Shown in pieces: positions 17,881 to 26,861 of a DNA stretch of 64,000 nt. The translations under genes were made by a program, and so were the position numbers. This stretch comes from Psychrobacter sp. LV10R520-6 (GTDB lineage: Bacteria; Pseudomonadota; Gammaproteobacteria; Pseudomonadales; Moraxellaceae). The first letter of the stretch is position 1. Each line of letters starts with the position of its first letter. The notes beneath the pieces were generated by a model that did no database searches, was not told where the DNA came from, and saw only the letters and a program-made list of their open reading frames with translations. The DNA lies in assembly GCF_900182925.1 (NCBI RefSeq), contig NZ_LT900024.1:620001-684000 (forward strand), read 5' to 3'.

Positions 17881-18098
17881 AATGAACGATGGTTATAGTC
17901 AGTTCACAATAAAAAAGAGTCGTGTATAGCAAGCAACGTGTTACTGGTATAAATTTTTCTTGCGTGCGGTTCGCAAGCGGGACAGAGGCTGCAAAACGTT
18001 TGTTACAGTAGCATCCCAGTAGCACTGTATGGTTTTTAAATTGAATCGACTATATCTCTTAAAAAATATCGTTATCTTAACGGCTTGTTAATAGCAGA

Positions 18099-19679
18099 TT
18101 AGTGACGGAAATGGCGCATACCTGTGAAGACCATAGCGATACCATGTTCGTTAGCCGCCGCGATAGTTTCGTCATCACGCATAGAGCCGCCAGGCTGAAT
18201 GATAGCGGAGATGCCTACTTCTGCGGCATTATCAATACCATCACGGAACGGGAAGAAAGCATCTGAGGCCATAACGGCACCTTCAGTGATTAATCCAGCA
18301 TGCTCGGCTTTAATTGCAGCAATACGTGCTGAGTTTACGCGACTCATCTGACCGGCACCAACGCCAATAGTACGCTGATTTTTACCATAGACAATAGCGT
18401 TGGATTTGACATATTTAGCCACTATCCAAGTAAATAAAAGGTCAGCGATTTGTGCTTCTGTTGGCTGAATATCGGTCACAATTTTCAACTCACTGGCACT
18501 AATAATACCTGAGTCTTGCTCTTGTACCAATAGACCGCCATTAACACGCTTATAATCAAGCTGGGCGACGTGCTCTTCAGAGGTGGTTAGTTCACCGCAA
18601 ACCAGCACACGTACATTTTTCTTACTGGCAGTGGCTTGAAGGACACCGTCCTCTAAACTTGGTGCGATGATAACTTCTACAAACTGATTGTCAATAATCG
18701 TTTTTGCTGCTGCAACCGTTAATTGACGGTTAAAAGCGATAATGCCACCAAAAGAAGATTCAGGGTCGGTGCTAAAAGCAGTACGATAAGCGGCGACTTG
18801 ATCGTTATCAATGGCAACACCGCAAGGATTAGCATGCTTTACAATGACACAAGCAGGAGCGGTAAAGGCTTTCACGCATTCAAGCGCCGCATCAGTATCG
18901 GCAATATTATTATACGATAGCGCTTTACCTTGTAGTTGCTGGGCAGTAGCAATAGATACTTGCTTGCTTTGTAGCGGCTGATTTTCTATATAAAACGCTG
19001 CTTTTTGATGCGGATTTTCACCGTAGCGCAGGTCTTGTACTTTCTCAAACTGTAAGTTAAAAGTACGAGAAAAAGCTTCTGGCTGTTGGGTTTCATTAAC
19101 GCGGCTGCCTAAGAAATTAGCAATCATACCGTCGTATTGGGCCGTATGCTCAAATGCTTTAACGGCCAAGTCATAACGCAAAGCAGCGGTCAGCTCAGTA
19201 TTGTCACCCAAAGCTTCGATGACCCGCTCATAATCACTCGGATTAGTAACAATACCAACGTGGGCATGGTTTTTAGCAGCAGAACGTACCATAGTAGGGC
19301 CGCCAATATCGATATTTTCGATAGCATCATTCATGGTTACATCGGCACGAGCGATAGTTTCGGCAAAGGGATACAGATTAACCACCACCAGATCAATACG
19401 ATCAATGCCATGGGCGCTCATGATGGCGTCATCGGTACCGCGGCGTCCTAAAATGCCGCCATGAATCTTAGGATGTAGGGTTTTGACCCGGCCATCCATC
19501 ATCTCTGGAAAGCCCGTGTAATCTGATACCTCGGTCACCGCTACATTGTGCTCTGTGAGCAATCGATAGGTACCACCGGTAGACAGTAGGCCAAAACCTG
19601 CTTTAATAAGACCTTGGGCGAACTCAACGATATTAGACTTATCGGAGACCGACAGTAGTGCAAGTGGGGTTGTACTCAT
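18099..19679 (-). CDS. purH: Bifunctional AICAR transformylase / IMP cyclohydrolase
   Basis: Catalyses the last two steps of de novo IMP synthesis: formylation of AICAR and ring closure. The N-terminal MGS-like IMP cyclohydrolase domain (residues 1-about 200) shows STGGT and [15 protein letters not shown]. The AICAR transformylase domain (about 210-526) shows [15 protein letters not shown] and IQPGGSMRD near the end. Length of 526 is normal. The upstream spacer holds a terminator-like hairpin only 15-21 bp before the ATG. fis lies upstream on the same strand, an arrangement also known in pseudomonads. Confidence 0.97.
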   Translation of the reverse strand: MSTTPLALLSVSDKSNIVEFAQGLIKAGFGLLSTGGTYRLLTEHNVAVTEVSDYTGFPEMMDGRVKTLHPKIHGGILGRRGTDDAIMSAHGIDRIDLVVVNLYPFAETIARADVTMNDAIENIDIGGPTMVRSAAKNHAHVGIVTNPSDYERVIEALGDNTELTAALRYDLAVKAFEHTAQYDGMIANFLGSRVNETQQPEAFSRTFNLQFEKVQDLRYGENPHQKAAFYIENQPLQSKQVSIATAQQLQGKALSYNNIADTDAALECVKAFTAPACVIVKHANPCGVAIDNDQVAAYRTAFSTDPESSFGGIIAFNRQLTVAAAKTIIDNQFVEVIIAPSLEDGVLQATASKKNVRVLVCGELTTSEEHVAQLDYKRVNGGLLVQEQDSGIISASELKIVTDIQPTEAQIADLLFTWIVAKYVKSNAIVYGKNQRTIGVGAGQMSRVNSARIAAIKAEHAGLITEGAVMASDAFFPFRDGIDNAAEVGISAIIQPGGSMRDDETIAAANEHGIAMVFTGMRHFRH

Positions 19680-19693
19680 AAAAACAGTTCCAT

Positions 19694-19720
19694 AAAAAAA
19701 GCCTGACGCAAACGTCTGGC
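19694..19720 (-). terminator. Terminator-like hairpin in the purH leader
   Basis: On the minus strand GCCAGACG, loop TTTG and CGTCAGGC are followed by seven T. It ends 15 bp before the purH ATG. It could be the end of the fis transcript or an attenuator controlling purH; the sequence alone does not decide. Confidence 0.7.
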
Positions 19721-19958
19721 AGGATAGTAATGACCATTATTGCATAGATTATCACGATTTATGACGTCTAGATTATGAATTACCATGCATAAAGAGGGTT
19801 GGTTTTGATAGGTAAGCGTTAATTATATCAACATTTTCAGTGAATGATTACGCGATAAATCGTAAGTCGTTAACATTAGCAGCGAAAGTATCGTGGCTAT
19901 AAAGAAACGCTAGTCAAATTGATGTGAAATGTAGATCGCTCTATAGCTTGAAAGCTTG

Positions 19959-20393
19959 CTACATTAAATCGTAGGTTTTAAGTTTTTTGCGTAGGGTACC
20001 GCGATTGAGACCCAATATTTGCGCGCATTTGGTTTGATTGCCTCGCGTTTGTTCAAGGACGACGGACAATAGTGGTTGTTCTATTTCCTTTAGAATAAGC
20101 TCATATAAGTCGGTTGGTATCTCATCACCTAACGTTGCAAAATACTGACGTACTACACGTTCAACATGCACGCGTAAAGGTTCATGCGTGTTGTTCTCAT
20201 TACTATTTAAGTGACTATCTAAGTGGTCGTGTAATTGATTAGTCGAGTAGTTATTTGATCCGCTGCTCATTGGTTGTTCTAAATCACTGGCTGAATGATG
20301 ACAATCGTCTCGATGACTATGATCAGTAGAGTCACTAGAGTGTTCAGAGCTTTGGGCAAAACGGTTGGCAGGGTATTGCGCGTGAGGTGCCAT
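19959..20393 (-). CDS. fis: Nucleoid-associated DNA-binding protein Fis (N-terminally extended)
   Basis: The C-terminal 75 residues are a clear Fis/NtrC-type DNA-binding region: VRQYFATLGDE, then LLSVVLEQTRGNQTKCAQILGLNRGTLRKKL with the recognition helix. Fis bends DNA and regulates rRNA and growth-related genes. The typical length is about 98. This frame gives 144, the extra about 45 residues being rich in His, Ser and Asp (SSDSTDHSHRDDCHH). ATG 20393 is preferred because AAGGA lies 9 bp upstream. ATG 20270 (103 residues) is the alternative with a weaker site. The usual neighbour dusB is absent. Confidence 0.9.
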   Translation of the reverse strand: MAPHAQYPANRFAQSSEHSSDSTDHSHRDDCHHSASDLEQPMSSGSNNYSTNQLHDHLDSHLNSNENNTHEPLRVHVERVVRQYFATLGDEIPTDLYELILKEIEQPLLSVVLEQTRGNQTKCAQILGLNRGTLRKKLKTYDLM

Positions 20394-20549
20394 AAGGTGA
20401 TGTCCTTGAAAGTAAAGGGAGTAAAATAAAAAATAAAATTATTGTATATCCAATCAATGATATATCAAAAATAGGGCGCTAAATCGATAGTATAGGGATT
20501 AATGAACTAGTGTTAAAAGCTATTAAAATACGCCTTGTTAACACTTATA

Positions 20550-21779
20550 TTAATAAATAGGATCAATAGTAACGTGATCAATTTGGTTGTCTGCAATGGC
20601 TATGGTAAACATTAATTGCTTGCTACTTTCGGCTGCTAGCTGATATTGCGGGCTTAGCAGATAGTCATCGGGCATCGCAATAAATTCTCTAATGAGAGCA
20701 TTAGAACTGTGAACACTGATTTTGAGATTGGGTAGTAGCTGTGCCTGCGAGCTTTGATTGCTTAGTGTCGCTCGTACATCGCTGAACGCGCTTGTAGTAC
20801 TGACCTGGCTGGCTCTATGATTAAGGTCGGTAATCCTCAGTGTTGTCAGATCTGCACTGGGCAAGCTACAGGCAGCGATGGAGCATAAGGTTTGTAGCCG
20901 CTCAGCGTAAGCGGGGTTCTTAATCAAGGTATCTAAGTTAAAAATAACATACTGGGCAAAAAGTAATAGTACGAGTACCACGCATCCCGTAGTCCATAAT
21001 AATGCTGTAATTGAGATTTGGATTTGGGTTTGCGTAGATTGCATGCGTGCTTGGATTTTGCTGGTACGCTCTTGATTGACTTTATCTTCGTCGTTGACGG
21101 GCACCCCCATCTTAATCAGTAGTTGCGGCAGATCAGTATCCGCTTGAGGAACGTCTTCATGGTCATTTTGCTCTTTGATGAGCTGCTCTAACCATGTATT
21201 GTCAGAAGTATCTTTAATACTGGCATGGATATCATTCACCTCTGCTGAGCTTAGAGCTGGTTTTTCTGACATTTTAGGACTGGTTTTTTGTGGTTTATTT
21301 GACGTTGGAAGGGAGTCTGTTACGGTGCTAGTTTGAGCCAGCCATAGGTCCATACCATCTGATGAGTCATCGACTAAAGTATCGCCTGCAGTTTCATCGA
21401 TATCCATATCATCATGAATAAGAATATCATCATCTAAATCAGTCTCTGCTTTTTTAGCAGGTTTTGAAATGTAAATGTTGCTATCGTCACTGTTGTGACT
21501 GTTATTAGTTGTACTAACTTTATCAGCTTGAGTGTCAGGATTTGATGTTGTGCTGGCAGGCTGTCGTTCATTATTTTTTGGATTTTGTTTAGTAACACTT
21601 ATTTTTCTATTCTTATCCGTTTGCTGATGATTAGCCGAGACCACCAGATAATTGTTGATCAGAAAAACCTGTTGGCAATGACCACAGCGCCCTTTAGCAT
21701 TCGTTCGGTTTAAGTGGGCACGCGGTACATCGAAAAAATTATGGCAATGCGGGCACTGAGTTCTTATTGGTGAGGTCAT
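20550..21779 (-). CDS. Zinc-ribbon membrane protein with DUF3426 domain
   Basis: 409 residues. An MJ0042-type zinc ribbon lies at the N-terminus (C9, C12, C32, C35: TQCPHCHNFF and RCGHCQQVF). A long acidic disordered region rich in Ser/Thr/Asp follows (about 50-240), then one transmembrane helix (about 258-284, LLWTTGCVVLVLLLFAQYVI) and a C-terminal DUF3426 domain facing the periplasm. Function is unknown. The position between prmA and fis is conserved in pseudomonads, where dusB is normally also present. Likely co-transcribed with prmA. Confidence 0.85.
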   Translation of the reverse strand: MTSPIRTQCPHCHNFFDVPRAHLNRTNAKGRCGHCQQVFLINNYLVVSANHQQTDKNRKISVTKQNPKNNERQPASTTSNPDTQADKVSTTNNSHNSDDSNIYISKPAKKAETDLDDDILIHDDMDIDETAGDTLVDDSSDGMDLWLAQTSTVTDSLPTSNKPQKTSPKMSEKPALSSAEVNDIHASIKDTSDNTWLEQLIKEQNDHEDVPQADTDLPQLLIKMGVPVNDEDKVNQERTSKIQARMQSTQTQIQISITALLWTTGCVVLVLLLFAQYVIFNLDTLIKNPAYAERLQTLCSIAACSLPSADLTTLRITDLNHRASQVSTTSAFSDVRATLSNQSSQAQLLPNLKISVHSSNALIREFIAMPDDYLLSPQYQLAAESSKQLMFTIAIADNQIDHVTIDPIY

Positions 21780-21962
21780 ATGGTCGAATCCGAAAAGCGA
21801 TAGTCATCAATACCGCGTAGCCACTCACCAAAAGCTGCCTATTGTTTTTAATACAACTGTTTAGATCTGTTATACATTGTAAACCTATAGGCAACTACAG
21901 AGCAGCGTTAAATGTGCAAACCTTAACTACTGCTCTATCGTAACAGATGTAATTAAATGTTG

Positions 21963-22889
21963 CTAGCCTGTAAATGTGCCTGATAAGCGCTGCCAATGTT
22001 GGTCTTCTTGTGCCGTATAAGCATGCTTAGCATCCAAAGCGAAGTAAGGGCTATAAGCGTCGCTGACCTGTTCAGTTTGTGATTCAATCAATCCTGCCAG
22101 CACAATACGACCTTTTGCAGCGATTAACGTTGCAAAATAAGGAGCGAGACCAATAAGCGGCTTGGCTAAAATATTGGCTACAATAACATCGACGGGCACC
22201 ACCTCATTTTGGGCACAGTAGCTGCCAAATGCTTCCGGTAAGAAAGCTTGCAAACGATCCTCGACATGATTACGCGCGGCATTTTGATTGGTAGCCAATA
22301 CTGCTTGCGGGTCAATATCTACCGCATAGACATGGCGAGCCCCTAATAACAGGGCGCCAATACCTAAGATACCTGAGCCACAACCGTAGTCAATCACTAC
22401 CTTATTACTTAAGTCTTGTTCGGTCAGCCAGTCAAGACATAGACGGGTAGTGGCATGGTAACCTGTACCAAACGCTAGCCCTGGATCCATAATAATATTG
22501 GTAGCATCAGTATTTGGTGGTTTGAGCCAGTTTGGCACAATCCAGAGATTATTGGCGCACTCAATAGGACGATAGTGCGTCATCCACTCGCGCTCCCAAT
22601 CCTTGTCATCAACGGCAGTCAGCCAGATGCGACTGGCTTGCACTTGGGCGGCTATTTCGTGGCCTAACTGCTCAACCACTTGCGGGCTACCTACCTCAGT
22701 GGTGGCATCAAAAAGCCCAGTCAGAATGACCTCATCCCACAGTGGTGACTCTCCTGGCAAGGGCTCAAATAAAGGTTGATCGCCCGCATCGTCTAACGCA
22801 ATGGACAGTGCGCCTGCCTCCAATAATAATGCCTCTGCCAAATCAACGTTTGCCTTTTCACATTGTAAATGCAGTTGTTGCCATGCCAT
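21963..22889 (-). CDS. prmA: Ribosomal protein L11 methyltransferase
   Basis: Trimethylates ribosomal protein L11 on lysines and its N-terminus using S-adenosylmethionine. The N-terminal substrate-recognition domain (1-about 100) precedes a Rossmann methyltransferase domain with DPGLAFGTGYHATTRLCLDWL, the SAM motif VIDYGCGSGILGIGALLLGA and the catalytic-loop VANILAKPL. At 308 residues it is slightly longer than the E. coli protein (293). It lies between the lipoprotein gene and the zinc-ribbon gene. Confidence 0.96.
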   Translation of the reverse strand: MAWQQLHLQCEKANVDLAEALLLEAGALSIALDDAGDQPLFEPLPGESPLWDEVILTGLFDATTEVGSPQVVEQLGHEIAAQVQASRIWLTAVDDKDWEREWMTHYRPIECANNLWIVPNWLKPPNTDATNIIMDPGLAFGTGYHATTRLCLDWLTEQDLSNKVVIDYGCGSGILGIGALLLGARHVYAVDIDPQAVLATNQNAARNHVEDRLQAFLPEAFGSYCAQNEVVPVDVIVANILAKPLIGLAPYFATLIAAKGRIVLAGLIESQTEQVSDAYSPYFALDAKHAYTAQEDQHWQRLSGTFTG

Positions 22890-23008
22890 AACGATAACCT
22901 TAGATTAAAATAAAAAGTAAATAGGTGGGAATGATAAAAATAATAAAAAGGTGTTGTGCTGAAACTCTAAACCTTATTGCTTAGGTTGAATATCTAATAC
23001 CTGAATAT

Positions 23009-23839
23009 CTAGCGTAATGCCTGCTGAGCTTCATGAATGACCCGCGAACTGTTTTGTAGTTGTCCTGAGCGCAGGATAAGCTGCCACAATGCACGGCGAC
23101 GACTGGCATTTTTTGAGACCGTTAAACCCCTTCGAGCCATTGCTTCTGCCTTGCGAGGTTGGTTCTTTTTGAGTGCCACTTGTGTCAAGTAAAAATAGAC
23201 AGCTGATGATCTGGGAGCAAGGCGTTGAGCATGGGTAAAGCTACTCTCAGCAGCGGTCAAGTTCCCCACTTTTAGCTGGCCAATACCAGATTGCATCAAA
23301 TTTTGAAATGCCGGTAAATTACTGTTATTAGAAGGGGCTTGTCGACTTTGCTGTTTTGAATTTTGCCGTGCGCGCTCTAATAGCTCATTATGTGACGGCG
23401 ATTCTGGCTGCACTGCTGGAGGGAATGTTGGCTGTGCTATTGGCGGTGGCGTGATTATATAGTCATCATTAGAGGGCGTTATGAGGACCGTACTGGGTAT
23501 TGTAATAGGTGGCGCTGATACTGGTGTTTGTTCAGTTGATGGATTTGGCACAGCGGACGGTTCGGGCCGAACATAAGGCTCAATAGGGTAGCCGTCTTCG
23601 TAATCGTTACCATCGATCGCAGGCGCTTGGGTCACCGCTGTGGTAGTGGCTGTTGGCGAGGTTTGAGTAGACGTCGCTGTGGTCGTAGTTGGCACAGTCT
23701 GACAGGCGCTTAAGCTTAGCATACCGATAATAACGCTGGTGACAAGCACCATTTTAGAGAGCTTGATCTGCTTAGCAGACCGTACGCTCGTAATTCTCTT
23801 GTGCTTAGATGAGACAGTTTTTTGCATAGATGACAGCAT
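23009..23839 (-). CDS. TPR-containing outer-membrane-type lipoprotein (putative)
   Basis: 276 residues. An unusually long basic N-region (about 30 residues) precedes a hydrophobic stretch and the lipobox LSAC with acylated C46. A Thr/Pro-rich low-complexity linker (about 50-160) leads to two tetratricopeptide-like repeats (about 175-270, AESSFTHAQRLAPRSSAVYFYL). GTG/ATG choices exist; ATG 23839 has an AAAGGG site at the right distance. It starts 34 bp after mrcB on the same strand, so it may be a cofactor of that penicillin-binding protein, much as LpoB is for PBP1b. This is inference from position only. Confidence 0.75.
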   Translation of the reverse strand: MLSSMQKTVSSKHKRITSVRSAKQIKLSKMVLVTSVIIGMLSLSACQTVPTTTTATSTQTSPTATTTAVTQAPAIDGNDYEDGYPIEPYVRPEPSAVPNPSTEQTPVSAPPITIPSTVLITPSNDDYIITPPPIAQPTFPPAVQPESPSHNELLERARQNSKQQSRQAPSNNSNLPAFQNLMQSGIGQLKVGNLTAAESSFTHAQRLAPRSSAVYFYLTQVALKKNQPRKAEAMARRGLTVSKNASRRRALWQLILRSGQLQNSSRVIHEAQQALR

Positions 23840-23873
23840 GTTAAAGCCCTTTCTTAAATTTCAAAAAATAACC

Positions 23874-26375
23874 TTAGAACCATTCGAGCGCACGGTCATA
23901 CCAAGTGTCGGCACGTTTTTGCGCATTGCTATTGTCTTGTATCTCGTTACTATTTTGAGCATCAGTATTAATAGCTTGGCCATTTGGAATATCTAGCCCC
24001 TCGCGGCGGCGCTGTTGTTGTTGAGATCCTTGATCATTTTGCCACTGTTGTTGCTCGCGTGCGCGTTCCTGCTGGTATAAGCCAAGAGCACAACTGCTGG
24101 CCTCTTCTGGCAAGTATGCTGACATGACAGGCAGATAGCGTGCATCAGAACAACGCTCATTGGATAGTTTTCCGGAATTATTTTCAAGCCATAACCACTC
24201 AATACCTTCTGGTTCTGGCATGGATACTGGCGTCAGTTTTAGGCGCTTCATATAGTCGACCCATACTGGCAGTGCCCCTGTACCGCCGCTAAGTCCAATT
24301 GGCTTATTGTCATCACGGCCAACCCAAACCACACTGACATAGTTGCCACTATAGCCGGCAAACCAGGCGTCACGGTAATCGTTGGTCGTGCCGGTTTTGC
24401 CAGCGAGATTTAAATTACTGCCAAGCGATTTAGCCTGTTTGCCAGTACCGTTTTTGACTACTTCCTGCAATGCATAGTTGGTCAAATAGTTGGCCTCAGG
24501 TGGAATACTGCGCTGGGTATTTAATCCAGTCCGCTGCAAAATGCGCCCGCGATCATCAATCACCGTACGGATACTATGAATCGGGGTGCGAAAACCGCCA
24601 GTAGCAAACACTTGATAGACACCGAGCATATCCATTGGGCTAAGATTAACTGCGCCTAGTAATGCTGAAGGATACGGAGGAATTTTTTCTTTTATTCCCA
24701 TACGCTGTAGTTGCTTGGCAAAAGTATCGATACCGAACTCCATTCCTAAGCGCACAGTAGCTTGGTTATAAGAGTGGGCCAGCGCCGTGGTCAAAGGTAC
24801 ATAACCATGATCGCGGCCAGCGTAGTTTGTGGGGTTCCATTTAGTACCGTCGCTTAAATTGACCGTAATGGGTGAATCATCGACCGGGCTTGCCAAGTTA
24901 TAGCGACCACTTTCAAGCGCGGTCATATAGATAATTGGTTTTAACAATGAGCCCACTTGCCGCTTGGCATCGACTGCGCGGTTAAAGCCGGTAAATTCGC
25001 TACCACTACCTACCACGGCGACCAGCTCACCAGTTTCAGGATTGGCACTGACCAATGCTCCTTGTAAATCTTTGGTTTTACTACTACCACGGCGTAACTC
25101 ACCAAGTTTTTTATCAACAGCTTTATCCGCGGCTAGTTGGGCAATAGGATTGAGCGTACTGATAATGATTAAACCTTCGTTCTTAAGATCATCTGAATAA
25201 TAGACGTCATTCAGCTCACGCTTGACGATATCCAAAAAGTCAGGGAACTGACTTTTTCCTTCAACGGGTTTATCAACCACACCAAGCGGCTTCTCTATCG
25301 CAGCATCATAGTCTTCCTGAGACAGCGTACCCACTGATAACATATTACTGAGCACGACATTACGGCGCGCTTTGGAATCGTTGGGGTTGCGACGTGGATT
25401 ATAGAAGCTAGGGCCTTTTGCCATACCAGCTAGCATAGCTTGTTGATCTAAGCGCAGCTCATTGAGCGGCTGATTAAAATAAAATTGTGATGCCAAGCCA
25501 AAACCATTAATAGAACGGTTGCCATTCTGACCTAAGTAAATCTCGTTCAAATAGGTTTGTAGTATTTCATCTTTGCTATAGTGCAGCTCTAGTAGCACTG
25601 CCATCATTGCTTCATTGGCTTTGCGTTTTAGCGTGCGATCAGAGTTTAAGTAGAAATTTTTAATCAGCTGTTGCGTGATGGTCGAGCCACCTTGCCTAGC
25701 ACCACCGGTGAAGTTATTGATCACGGCCCGCGCAATACCACGTATTGAAACCCCTTTATGCTCATAAAAACCGCGATCTTCAGTCGCTATTAGCGCATCA
25801 ATCAGCGGCTGTGGCACCTCATCTAGAGAAACGACCATTCGATCTTCATTACTATCGGGGTAAATACCACCGATATTAACGGGTTCAAGCCGAATGATAC
25901 CGGTCTTGGCAGGTAAGGTGCTTTGGATCGATTCAATCTTATTACCGGCAATGGTCATCTTAATGACTTGTTCTTTATCAACATCATTGGCGCTATAAGT
26001 AAAGCCCCGTGTATGAATAAAATAGGTGTTACCTGATTTACGATAAGTGCCAGTGCTATCATAGGCCTTATTACTACGGTAATTGAGAAGCTCAAGCCAA
26101 GTCTTCATTGTATCTTTATCGACACTGGCACCTTGATATAGCTCAAGTGGCTGTGAATACACCTTAGCAGGGATATCCCAGCGTTTGCCTTCAAACTTGT
26201 GGGTAATAGTACGGTCAAGCTTGACCAAATACAGCGCCAATAACACCATACCTGCGATGATGATGATTAGTAAGATACTACTAAACACCAAGCCCCGCTG
26301 CTGTGAGGGCAGAGTGTTTACGGCAGACTTAGACGACTGTGATAGATTGGAATGGGATTTTTGCACTGATAACAC
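23874..26375 (-). CDS. mrcB: Penicillin-binding protein 1B (class A)
   Basis: A bifunctional peptidoglycan glycosyltransferase/transpeptidase anchored by one N-terminal helix (LVFSSILLIIIIAGMVLLAL). The UB2H domain after the anchor (RWDIPAKVYSQPLELYQG) marks it as PBP1b rather than PBP1a. The glycosyltransferase catalytic Glu is E199 (ATEDRGFYEHKG) with QGGSTITQQLIKN. The transpeptidase has Ser476 in GSLLK, the SxN motif in HSYNQATV and GKTGTTNDYRDAWF. The C-terminus is Gln/Asn-rich. The start is a GTG; no ATG is available before the membrane helix, and GTG 26366 is an alternative. Confidence 0.96.
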   Translation of the reverse strand: MLSVQKSHSNLSQSSKSAVNTLPSQQRGLVFSSILLIIIIAGMVLLALYLVKLDRTITHKFEGKRWDIPAKVYSQPLELYQGASVDKDTMKTWLELLNYRSNKAYDSTGTYRKSGNTYFIHTRGFTYSANDVDKEQVIKMTIAGNKIESIQSTLPAKTGIIRLEPVNIGGIYPDSNEDRMVVSLDEVPQPLIDALIATEDRGFYEHKGVSIRGIARAVINNFTGGARQGGSTITQQLIKNFYLNSDRTLKRKANEAMMAVLLELHYSKDEILQTYLNEIYLGQNGNRSINGFGLASQFYFNQPLNELRLDQQAMLAGMAKGPSFYNPRRNPNDSKARRNVVLSNMLSVGTLSQEDYDAAIEKPLGVVDKPVEGKSQFPDFLDIVKRELNDVYYSDDLKNEGLIIISTLNPIAQLAADKAVDKKLGELRRGSSKTKDLQGALVSANPETGELVAVVGSGSEFTGFNRAVDAKRQVGSLLKPIIYMTALESGRYNLASPVDDSPITVNLSDGTKWNPTNYAGRDHGYVPLTTALAHSYNQATVRLGMEFGIDTFAKQLQRMGIKEKIPPYPSALLGAVNLSPMDMLGVYQVFATGGFRTPIHSIRTVIDDRGRILQRTGLNTQRSIPPEANYLTNYALQEVVKNGTGKQAKSLGSNLNLAGKTGTTNDYRDAWFAGYSGNYVSVVWVGRDDNKPIGLSGGTGALPVWVDYMKRLKLTPVSMPEPEGIEWLWLENNSGKLSNERCSDARYLPVMSAYLPEEASSCALGLYQQERAREQQQWQNDQGSQQQQRRREGLDIPNGQAINTDAQNSNEIQDNSNAQKRADTWYDRALEWF

Positions 26376-26861
26376 ACCGTTTTGAGATAAAAAACTGCCT
26401 CATAATGACGCAAATTGATAAGTTTTTCAATCTATCATCATCAACGCCCTCATTCATTCGCTATTTCCATTCGCTATTTCTTAGTATAGTTCTATGGAGG
26501 TGTATACTGGTTAGTGATATATGGTCAGGCGGTTTATCATCACATGGCTTGAGTGTTAAACCGTCGTTAAACAACCGCTAGGCTAAGTAATCACTAAACG
26601 AATGAGAGCTGAAGTCACTAGACTTTTAATTTAAAGCTATTAGGCTTTTAATGGAAAGCTCTTAACGTAAAGTTGTTAGGCTTTTAATGTGATGGATGAA
26701 TGCCATATAAGACAGCAATCTATGCTAACTGTTTATGCGGATTGCCATAATGTTTTTTCTATGGATTGTCGGCTACTATCAAATTCATATCAGCTTGATT
26801 CAAGCTAAATTCAGTATCATCAAGGTCAAAGTAAGCCCGCTTAAAGGAACTCATATCTACC
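26376..26861. other. Divergent intergenic region mrcB / copper ATPase with short repeats
   Basis: 486 bp with no supported gene. The phrase TAGGCTTTTAAT occurs at 26641-26652 and 26677-26688, with a one-base variant at 26619-26630. Both flanking genes must start here, but I see no promoter that stands out and no clear FNR/Anr site. Confidence 0.5.
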
